Assembly (NCBI RefSeq): GCF_029227915.1
Contig: NC_079888.1
Coordinates: 10,587,001 to 10,651,000 of the forward strand
Direction of reading: 5' to 3'
Source of the DNA: Hydractinia symbiolongicarpus
Lineage: Eukaryota; Cnidaria; Hydrozoa; Anthoathecata; Hydractiniidae
DNA length: 64,000 bases
Below the pieces are notes generated by a model, which saw only the letters and a list, made by a program, of their open reading frames with translations, was not told the origin of the DNA and ran no database searches. Below, one piece after another: positions 51,341-60,716 of this stretch (position 1 is its first letter; each line of letters starts with the position of its first letter). Made by a program: the position numbers and the translations under genes.

Positions 51341-51733
51341 TTATTAACATGTTTACTAGCAGGTGAATTTGGAAAATGATTAATTTAATTTTTTTTCGTG
51401 TTTGAGTTATTTGAGAAAAAAAAAATTGTTTGACTGAAAAGATTAAAGAGAATGCAAAAATATGAAATAAAAAGATTCGATAACACTTTCTCGTTATGAT
51501 TCAGTTTAATATCATTTATTCATTGGTTTTTCAAGTTCGTTTCACAGGTAGCTAAGTACTTTATTTTCATCAGAAGGAAGAGCTATTTTAGCAGTGTGAA
51601 TTATCGATGGATCACGAGTTAAAAGAAAAAGCGCAGTGCTTTAGTAGTTAGTATTTTAAATATTGGGATTGTTTATTACTTCTTTCATTTCTGAGAGCTG
51701 TACTTGGTTCTTAAGCAGAAGGAAAGCTGGAGA

Positions 51734-52288
51734 ATGATTTGCTTATATAGAACTGTTCTTCTTCTTGCTGGATTATTGACAATGGTTTCGTGTTTTGGTG
51801 GTGGCTTTCGACCTCCATTTAAAAAGGAATATTTAACAAGTGATAAAGTTAGTTTTTTTTTGCTTCTTTATTTATATTTCTGCTTTTCTACTTTGTTTTG
51901 CTTCTTCTTGCTTCTCACGACTTTGATTGGCTTTTGTTTCTTTGTCTACCATTCTTGTTTATACTTGCATCTTTTCGCTTTTCTTTTTTCTTCTTCTCGC
52001 ATTATTATTCCTCTTTCTGTCTTCTTCTACTTCTTTTTTATTCTTGTTTCTTTCTGCTTATGACTTTCTTTGTTTTTCGCCTTTTTTAGGCTTTTCGTAA
52101 TTATTTTGCTTTATTTGTGTTCTGAATTATAATTTCATCTTCTTTAGAACAAATTTGTTAGGAATCTGCTTCCGCAAATCAGCAACAATGTCAATGAAGG
52201 AAGTAGTTGGAGAGACGCTTTTCAACTTTGTTCTTTTATATGCAAGAAAGATTCGAATTGCTTAGATCTATGTCTCAGCTTGGCTTGA
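51734..52288 (+). CDS. Small secreted four-cysteine peptide, two exons
   Basis: Exon 1 is 51,734-51,847 and exon 2 is 52,148-52,288. The intron begins GTTAGT and ends TTCTTTAG, is extremely T-rich, and falls between codons. The product is 84 residues: a signal peptide (MICLYRTVLLLAGLLTMVSC), then FGGGFRPPFKKEYLTSDK, and a C-terminal exon ending with four cysteines as LCSFICKKDSNCLDLC. The spacing is C-x3-C-x5-C-x3-C, which would allow two disulfides in a helical hairpin. AATAAA at 52,328-52,333 lies 40 nt after the stop. I do not recognise a family; a neuropeptide-like, antimicrobial or other secreted effector role is possible but unsupported. The open reading through the intron is an artefact. 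Confidence 0.7.
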
Positions 52289-52327
52289 AAAGAGCAGGTT
52301 TTATGTAAAAAGAAGTAAATGTAATTG

Positions 52328-52333
52328 AATAAA
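52328..52333 (+). terminator. Poly(A) signal AATAAA of the secreted-peptide gene
   Basis: Canonical AATAAA 40 nt downstream of the TGA at 52,286-52,288. Confidence 0.6.
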
Positions 52334-53092
52334 GAAAATACTTTAAATTATCTAATTTGATTTGTGTTTTTTTTTATATAAGAAAAATTATCAACCCTTA
52401 AGAAAAAGGGAGAGTAGAATTAGGTGAATACAGGGAAAGTTTCTCATCGAATTAATGAATTTTTTTTAAATTATTAGAAACTTTACCTTGGTGATGTTCA
52501 TTGTATTAAAATTTTAGGATAGTATAGCTAACGCTCAGATACTATACTATATCATTGCTAATTATTATTATTATTCCATGATACAGTGTAGCGTGGTTCT
52601 ATCTCAAAACATACACGAATGGAATTAAACATTTTTGCAGTTGTAGTGTATAAACAAAATTTTAGCAAACGTTTTTTTACTGTGATGCAATTGAAGATAC
52701 ATTATTCAATACTCATACTCGCCTAACTTCCATGCAATTCAATTCTTGATCCAGCGTTTTTTTATGTTTTAAATGGTACAATTACAAAATTTAGATTTTT
52801 TCAAATCTTTGTAAAATAATTTTTCTTAAAAGCCAGTTTTTTTAATAACGACATTTTTCCTAACTCTGAAGCTACTCTTTTACTTGGAAAATAAAAAACG
52901 CGCGTGTGCAGCGAAACCGTATGTTTTTTCGAAGTGAAAAAGTAGAATTATATTTTCTTTCAACTGTTACAATCACCATCCAATCGAGTTTAAGACAGTG
53001 TGGATTGGATTGTTTTTTTTTTACGTGACCAGTCTATATGACGCTGTATTAACCGACATCAAAACAAAAACAAAACAAGAAAGTTAATTTAA
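52334..53092. other. Intergenic DNA
   Basis: About 760 bp of AT-rich sequence with T-runs; nothing recognised. Confidence 0.5.
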
Positions 53093-53526
53093 ATGTCAAT
53101 TACTCCTTGTTTTCGTCTGGTAGACGATAGTTTATTTGACGATTTAAATGAAATAGACGAATTTATAGCAGGACAACAGTCAAAAACTACAAAATATTGT
53201 AATACGTTTGCAGCAATGTCCCAGAAGTTTATGTAGCCCAAAACAGTGGTCACAAAAATATTGATTTGTTAAGAAATTACAAATCAGCTAGTACCAATCA
53301 CCGTTGCGAAATGTCAAACATCTTGAGCTCAAATAATAACCAACTTGACGTACATAACCAATCGACAGCTCTTAATACTTCCAGTTCCACGCAGTCTTCA
53401 ACGCTCTCTTCATTTTTTTCCGGAGAAAATTTTAACAATTGTAAATTTAATTTTAATACGAACACTCCACCAGCGAAACGACAAATAATTGAATTTTTAA
53501 AATGTTTTAAAATATTCTATTTTTAA
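53093..53526 (+). pseudogene. Crypton-like tyrosine recombinase remnant, centre deleted
   Basis: The first frame (53,093-53,236) reads FRLVDDSLFDDLNEIDEFIA then GQQSKTTKY. This resembles the N-terminal core-binding part of Crypton/KCTD-type recombinases, where 'hF..G......T.....' precedes the DNA-binding helices. After a junction near 53,225 another frame reads QNSGHKNIDLLRNYKSAS, the C-terminal HxxK...Y part of the active site, then MSNILSS, a serine-rich linker, and NFNNCKFNFNTN, a typical tail. The catalytic core between (about 200 residues with the first Arg) is missing. The family is inferred from these two end patterns; the copy cannot be active. Confidence 0.6.
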
Positions 53527-54352
53527 AAGTTGTATTATTGTATTGCGTATTTTTGAACGGGTTGTGGATCGAATGTCTGTATACGTTCGAAATATAAGGA
53601 AAGTTACATGGTTTCTACCCAAGCCTTGTTTTTGGTAAAGACTCTAGGACTCTAAAACTTTTTTTTCATTAATGGTTATGAAATCTGTCTGTGCATAATC
53701 TACTCCGCTACCTCGGTCTATATCTTCCCGTATAGACCGACTAAACGGTTAAGCCATTATAACAACCTTTTTTATGAAGAGTACCAAGATCAGTAACAGC
53801 GGTGTAGTTAGAGTCTTCTAAAATACGAATATTCAAATATCGCAGTACATCAAATTGGGAAACAGCGAGTAAGAAAGGTTTTTGGTCTTTTCAGCAGTAA
53901 CAGATTTACAGTCAACAATTTTTCCAAGTACAACTTTTTTTATTATTTGCTATTTATTTTTGGGAGTAATATTACACCAGGTTTAGAAATGATGATTCCT
54001 AACTGACAGCAGATAAGCACAAAACGCCAAAAAAAATTATAACAATACGAGCCTTCATTTTAACCGAAATTGAGGAAGAAGCCTGCAGAGCATCATCTGA
54101 CCTGCGACATTGGACTCCGCTAATAAAATAATAATGAAAGTTAGTATTTTTTTTTATTTTATTTTAGGAATAGGATTTAACACTTTTAAAGTGTTTTTTA
54201 TATTGATATTAGGATTAACATATCGAAAAAACATACCATAAAAATAATATTCTAACTCAATAAATTAAAGAAATATTGAAACCTTTCAATTTAGCTGCAG
54301 GTGGAGCAAAAATGCCATATGTCCAATATCATATTTTGTCACTTTTAAAGGT
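53527..54352. other. Intergenic DNA
   Basis: AT-rich with no gene seen. It contains a 9-bp hairpin (CGGTCTATA at 53,714 with TATAGACCG at 53,731) of unknown meaning, and near the right edge the likely 3' UTR of the minus-strand gene that ends at 54,470. Confidence 0.4.
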
Positions 54353-54400
54353 TTTTTTGGAGCAAATATAAGATGCCCATCTTATATTTGCTCCAAAAAA
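54353..54400. repeat. Perfect 23-bp palindrome with 2-nt spacer
   Basis: Positions 54,353-54,375 are the exact reverse complement of 54,378-54,400 (arm core GGAGCAAATATAAGATG), separated by CC. It lies 70 nt downstream of the stop of the minus-strand 208-aa gene, so within its probable 3' UTR. Confidence 0.85.
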
Positions 54401-54469
54401 TAGAAATACCGCCAGATAATCGAACCGCCATTTTTATATTACTTCTTCTAAGTTACCGTTTTTTATAAT

Positions 54470-57448
54470 TTACTCGAAATTCAAACTAGTGTTCTCACTC
54501 GAATCGGAAGAAGAATTTTCCACGACATAACAATCTTCGATGTCTTGACTCCTATCGCTGTCCACGCTTTCATCATGATCATCGCTCTCATTTATACTAA
54601 ACAGGAACAGATATAAAACAAGAAGGTTACATCCTAAATGTTTGCTAGTAGAGGGGATAATAGAAAATACGATGTAGAAATAAAAGAAAATTTCAATTGT
54701 TATTTCCTATTGGAAAGAATCAATACATGTGAACATTTTTTTCCGGCGTTTGGCTAAAAATCTACAAATTTTTTAGAGAATCAAAGTCTCCCCGCATCCT
54801 AGAATACCACGGCCCTAATCTTTTATTACCATTGAAAAGAAATGATATTGCGATTGTTTCTAGATGAATTTCTTCAAGATATCGAATGATTATGTTTACT
54901 GTGACGAAGAATAAATCATTCTCGTCTCCAGATCTCTTTAAAATAAAAGGCAAAGTGGTTATTGTTTTTAATTTTATTTCAAAGAGTACTAGAAACAAAA
55001 AAAATGAAAAGTAGACTTATTTTGTTATTTCCAGATATTCTTTATGATGTTTTAGGTTTTGTGTTTTCAAAATTTAATTGTTGCTTAGTTGTTACTTGTT
55101 GACTGTCTGCTCGGGTAGATTATATCCACGTATCTAACTAAGCTGATGCATCAATTGAAATCAAACTTCGGTACATAAACCAAACAAAGTCTCGGAAATA
55201 ATTGTTATTATAATCCATGCTTTCTTTTTTCCCTTCTTTATTTACTTACATAATTCATGTTGGCTGTGCTTAGAAGCGTGTATGACTTGAGCCTCGTGTT
55301 GCTTATAAGATATTGGTTTTATAAAAGCGTTTGTAGCTATATCTACTTTGCTCTGAAGAATAACCAATAATCAGATTGAATTTATAAACTATTTACCTGG
55401 AACCTTTTTCAGTGTCCGCAACTGTGGATGGAGACCTTGCTAGCGGACAATTATTGTTACTACTTTCTGATACGTACTCGTTACTAAAAGTGGCGGTATC
55501 TTCGAGAAAATCCAGCGAAATGTTCCTTGAAATATTAAACAGAAAAAAATTATGAAATAATTGCAGACAATGGAAATATTGACTTATGTCTATACTACAA
55601 ATCCTTTCTTCTCCACTTAGATCAAAGGCAGATCAAAAAACATAGTAAGAATAGAGTAAACACCTTTATGAAATCCAAGTTTATATGTTTATAGCTTTAT
55701 ATACAAAATGATGAAATATTTTATGAAAGAGAATCTATCATTAGAGTTAGAAAAAGTCACTAAATTTCAACATTACAAATAATTTGTGCCTAAATGAAAG
55801 GGCGTTTTTGCTCTCCTTTCCCAAGTTATAATACCCATCATGAGTTTCACCCTTGGATGTTTATTGAGGACGGGAATAGCACGTATTGTAGTGCTAATTA
55901 GAGGTAATAAGTTATATATATATTGAACCTACCCAAAACTGCTATTAATACCAATGTTTTCTCTATAACAGTAATAGTTACTATCCACTAGAGCCTGTTT
56001 GTAGGCCACTGTGTCGTGAATAGGTGCTAGGTGTGGCATTGTGGGATCCCTTTCAGGCAATGATACAGGAATATCTTTAGAATCATCATCTTTAAGTGTG
56101 ATAGGCTGGAGGGGTGGCATGCTGAATTTGGTTTCATAACTGAAAGTAGAGAGGTATGATGTATTTAAAAAGTTCTACTTTCGTAGCTGTTTTTTAATCA
56201 CATTCCGCAAGAACTTCGATTAGTAACATCGATATAAAAGTTATGTGTCGTCAATTTTTTTTTTTTTTTTTTTTTTGAGTAAAAACAAAACTTATTTTAT
56301 TCATAATGGTACTTATATAAATGCAACGTTCCCTTAATACGATCTTCTAAACACGACAAAAATGCTAAATATATTTTTTAACGAAGCATAGAGATCTGGA
56401 TAGAGATTTTGCCTTGGGACTCAGAATGTAATTCTGGAGAGTAAGGAAGTTATAGTTCGTTTATTAATACGTTAATTTTTACGACAATATAGGTTTAAGG
56501 GAATATAGAAGCCTAAAAATTGTTCGACTTAGGCTTATACTTCAACAAACGTATTCTTATTTTTTAATGAATTTTATTATAACTCACACGGGTTTTATAC
56601 ACTGCATTTCGTGTTTCTGTAGCACGAAAATGGATAATAATGTAAATAAATAAATGTAGTCTTGTTGAACTGAGCGAACTTTCATTCATTTTCATTCAGT
56701 AACTCAGTTGAAGATCAAACCTATTAAACGAAAAAACGTCAAAAATAATGATATGTTTTGATTGGTTAGTTATAAGCGGACGTACGCCCTAGCCTGCATT
56801 AGACTGCACCATGCGCCCGGAAATTTCTTCTGTAAAGCTAAAGAGACATCATGTGTTTGCTGAGATATCACCAAGACATTCAACAGAACAATTGGTTGTA
56901 ACACCAGTTTCACAACAATATAATAATGATTTCACCAGGAGACAAAATTAGCTGGGTTTTTTTACAAAACGCATCAGTTTCTTTATTACAAAACTAGCCG
57001 ACAATTTATTACACAAGGCGTCATCTTTTTTATTACCAAACTAGTGGATAAGTTATTACACAACCCGTCATCCTTTTTTAGTACAAAACGCGTCAGGTAT
57101 TACAAAAGAAGTCATTTATTACAAAACGTAGCACAACATGGGAAAGCTTACACTTTTAATGATAATGCCGTAAGAATAAATTCAACAAAAACTCGCAGTA
57201 TAAAAATTCAATAGATTGAAACAATCAACACAATTCTTAAATATTATGACTTCTCTGGTTATGAATTTGATAAATTGTTTGTACCTGTGCATTAACTTGA
57301 TCAACAGGTCATTATCATTTGCTTTTTCTACCCGTTTTAAATTCTCCCAACGTTCGAATGTGTTTCTATCTATAACTATAGATGCCTCCACATCAACATT
57401 AAAGGAAGAGTTACATGGACGTTGCTCAACTTCTCCTTTGCGAAGCAT
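54470..57448 (-). CDS. Unknown 208-residue protein, four exons
   Basis: Exons, right to left: 57,448-57,285; 56,139-55,933; 55,525-55,397; 54,596-54,470. The introns all start GT (GTACAA, GTAGGT, GTAAAT) and end AG (TTTCAG, TCAAG, TTTAG), and all three junctions are phase 2, so 627 nt read through cleanly. The start MLRKGEVEQRPCNSSFNVDV is preceded in frame by TAA 15 nt upstream. The N-terminus has a short helical segment RNTFERWENLKRVEKANDND that recalls small helical segments in front of zinc fingers in some cnidarian regulators (weak). The middle is proline-rich (SMPPLQPITLKDDD, DPTMPHLAPIHD) and the last exon acidic and serine-rich (NESDDHDESVDSDRSQDIED). There is no signal peptide or membrane span. 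It is probably a disordered nuclear or signalling protein; family not recognised. Confidence 0.65.
56961..57130. repeat. Degenerate TTATTACAAAAC array
   Basis: About seven irregular copies of (T)TATTACAAAAC, several followed by GTCAT or GTCAG, spaced 20-45 bp. It lies upstream of the 3' exons and inside the first intron of the 208-aa gene (56,140-57,284). Related TTACAAA words recur in the MITE-like repeat at 59,008-59,780. Confidence 0.6.
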
Positions 57449-57867
57449 GACATCAGCATAATTTTACCACTCATACTTTCTAAACAAGATGTAAAACCGA
57501 AAGATTTAAATGCAATGTTAAATTGAATTTAGCAATCATTTTTCACTTTTGTTCTACCTTTTGTCAACGACGTATAAATGAAACATAGGTCCTATATGTG
57601 CCATATTGTATTTAGAAGTGACTAATGACAAAGAAATTCACGCTATTGACTAAATGCTAAATTGTTAGATCTTGAGAATAGATTTCGAATACACCTAAAT
57701 TTAATTTATTTCGGCAATTTAGCCTGGAAAAACCTTGAAAATTAAAAATTTATTTTGTATTTCTTAAGGTATAGCTCCTCTAGCAATATTTGATGCTATG
57801 ATATTTAATTACGCATCTAGCATGGCTGGTTTCAACAAGGGGGAGGGGTCATTCCCTGTTTGATTGG
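57449..57867. other. Intergenic DNA upstream of the 208-aa gene
   Basis: About 420 bp of AT-rich DNA, likely containing its promoter; no clear TATA box or other site. Confidence 0.4.
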
Positions 57868-58190
57868 CTTGCCGACTGGTAGCCTAGTGGTAGAACGTTT
57901 GCTTCCTGTGCAGAAGGTCTTGATTCAAACCCCGGCAGTGTCTTGCCAGAGACAATTAAATGTGAATCTAACCTTTATGCTTAGCGTTCAGCATGAGAAT
58001 ATGATTGGTGTTGTGACAGTTGTGTAGTTGAGCGATTGCTATGGGAGTTTTAAATGCACTAGGACCGCAAGACCCTCGTTTATAGCAGTACCAATAGGAA
58101 CTGAAGAGGCTATCCTGGGTAAACAAATTTCAGTAATAATTTAGGGTTAGCGCAGGTAGAATGTAAGAACTAGGAGTGTCATATATATAT
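57868..58190 (+). mobile_element. Second tRNA-derived SINE family
   Basis: The head is tRNA-like, starting GCCGACTGGTAGCCTAGTGG: A-box TAGCCTAGTGGTAGA, an anticodon-arm-like CTTCCTGTGCAGAAGG, B-box GATTCAAACCCC, and closing CGGCAG that pairs with the 5' end. About 250 bp of unique body follows, ending near a TATATATATG. The body is unrelated to the SINE at 16,282. I could not fix the target duplication or the exact 3' end. Confidence 0.65.
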
Positions 58191-59007
58191 GCAAAAAATA
58201 TAAAAAAGACAAGAAAACGTTCTTACCATCCTATCATCTTGCATAAAGAATAAAACAAGAAAACTTCAGGACTTTTTGAAAAAATCACTGAAACATTATG
58301 AGAAGCATTGTGTTCTTTTTCTTGCATTCGAAAGTATTAATGCTCAAAAATATTTCTGCAAATATGCATATTTTTGACTTTCTGCTGAATTTTCGCGATA
58401 TCTCTATATAGATTTCATAGCTTGGTTTGGGTTTATTATTTTTTTTATCATTTTTTTTTATCATGGAAAAACTTATTTTTCAAAAAAGAGTAACGGGAAA
58501 AAAATTGTCAATTAATTGGAAACATGGGATTATATGATACGATGCCAAATTTAAGACCATAACTCTCTTATAGCGCGATAAATCAATTTTATATAAAAGA
58601 GCTTGAAAAGTTGTCTATGAATCCTTTTATATTTTATAAAAATATGGCCGTTTCTCAAAAGTTTGGCTTAGAATGTTAATTATGCTAATCTTGTCAGGTA
58701 TCAGGCATTTGATATAAATGAGGTGCTGTTTTAATGGTTTATAATTTTATGTGGTGATGTTTTCACATATCATATTTGCATGAAATTAATACTCAGTTAT
58801 GCTGCTTATTATTTATACCAACAATTGTTCCTTAGCATTTTCTAATGTCATAATTCTTCTATTTCGATCTGTTATGGAGTTGCAATTTCCTTCTATGTGG
58901 TACAACAATACAAAAATTCAAACATCATCTTCATACTCTCTATATTAGGACATCGTGCGTAAGTTCTATACAAAAATAAATCGATTTTATTGAGTTGGTT
59001 GCAGTGT
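58191..59007. other. Intergenic DNA
   Basis: AT-rich; no gene, RNA or repeat recognised. Confidence 0.5.
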
Positions 59008-59780
59008 ATCACTTTGTAAACTCTCTGCATTTTGTGATTTCATCGCACTTTGTAGTCTAATGTTAGCGCTTTTTATTTCCTGATATTTCTGCGACTGTAT
59101 ACTTTTCTAAAACGCTTTTTGTATTACTTAAGGTAAAAAAGAGATGACAGTTACACTTAACATCTCTTTTCAAGTTTATACTACACGTAGAAACAAAATT
59201 CTGATATTAGGTTACCAAATCGTTAATTTATGGTGAAAAGTAAAGCAACAGAAATCTTAACGTCATTAGGGTAAAGTTATGCTAACGCCTGGCTCTTTAT
59301 CCTCTCCGACTATAACTATGTAACATTATTGACTTTATGTCTCGTAATCATCAAGTATGTATGCAAGAATATCATTCAACAGAATCAAAAGTAACAAAAA
59401 ACGGAAAATGGAAATCATTTTCTTCCTCAACGAGATGCGTAATATTTCTCTTTTTGGAATAAATCAGCTATGAACAAATCGGGTTGCTGACTTCTTAGAA
59501 AGCGGAAATATGCTAAAACACTTCTCTTCCGATTTATAGCTATGTTCCTGTATGAAAATTCATGACTGCTGCAGTACGAATTGTATTATCAATAACGTAA
59601 TATCTCTTTGATTTTACGGGAGATAAGGCAATATTCTATTACAAAAACACTGGGGTTTACAAAGTGCTATAGTTCGGAGAAGTACAAAGTATGACATGTA
59701 AAGATTACAAATTGCGATAGATTTAGGATTACAAAAAGTTTACAAAAGGTTACAAAAATGCGACGAGATTACAAAGTGAT
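59008..59780. mobile_element. MITE-like element with TTACAAAGTGAT ends
   Basis: ATCACTTTGTA at the left (59,008-59,018) is exactly inverted at the right as TACAAAGTGAT (59,770-59,780). Related words extend inward on both sides (CATCGCACTTTGTAG on the left, GATTACAAATTGCGAT and TTACAAAAATGCGACGAGAT on the right). It has no ORF and I did not identify a target duplication, so the classification is tentative. Confidence 0.5.
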
Positions 59781-60585
59781 ATTTCATGGCTGTTAACTCT
59801 TTTCAGATTTTTAAATTTAAAACGTGGAAATCTTAAACCGCTGTTGTATCTTGAGACTGAATGGCTGAAATAGGTCACATTTGAGTGTATAAAAACGTCC
59901 TTTTTTAGATCTATCGATTTAACGTTGTTTTATTGAAAAGTTTAATTTTTTATTTTTTATTATTAAGAACTATGACTGTAGAACTTTTTCGATATTGCAG
60001 CACTCTTTACCTGCATAAAAAAGAATAAACAAATGCTACTTAGCTGAGTGTTCGTATTTCGTCTTAGCAAGCAAAATGTTGAAACGAAATAACGTTGGTT
60101 ATCAGAATAATAAAGTAGAAATTACTGGGTAGGTGAAGAAACAATTAGACCTTCATAGCGTGTGGTGGCCTGCATATTCGAATAGATTCACAAAGAACGA
60201 TGCATTGCTGCCAAGCACCTTTTAAGGGTCAAAATTTTACATTCTTTTTATAGCAGAGAATTTCTTATAGAGGGTGACCTGTTGAGTTGCATCCAAAATG
60301 TTTTATTAGAAACTTCTTGCTATAGACGTATTAATGGTGCACATATAGGGTTTACGGGTCTCTAAAGTAACTCATTGCTCATGCAGGAGTTTGTGCGGAA
60401 GACAAGTTAGAACAAAGCAAGTAAGAGGAAAGTTAAAGCACAGCCGTTCTTTATCTCTTTGGCGTTTTATATAGCTAAAAAAAAAGAGTGGAAAAGAGAT
60501 TGTTGTTAGGATAAAATGTTTAGTGATGTTAAACTTTTCGAGTGCCACGAAAAACCGATTTAATTCAGCACGTTTGAGTACCATC
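59781..60585. other. Intergenic DNA
   Basis: AT-rich, no gene recognised; it borders the 3' end of the metallophosphoesterase gene. Confidence 0.5.
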
Positions 60586-60591
60586 TTTATT
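60586..60591 (-). terminator. Poly(A) signal of the metallophosphoesterase gene
   Basis: TTTATT on the + strand is AATAAA on the coding strand, about 125 nt after the stop at 60,717-60,719. Confidence 0.45.
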
Positions 60592-60716
60592 TAGCTTAAA
60601 AACATATGGGTACAACTTTTTTTCATACATGAACTATTTTTACTGTCCATTTAAAATTCATATCTACTTTCTAATGTTAATCGTAGATTTGTCGTAGTGT
60701 AGTTTCGTATTCCTCT

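Noticed and set aside
54762-54998. Minus ORF with YLEEIHLET resembling a RhoGAP domain start
   Set aside because: Only a few residues match, key positions are absent, and it falls inside an intron of the phase-consistent 208-aa gene model.
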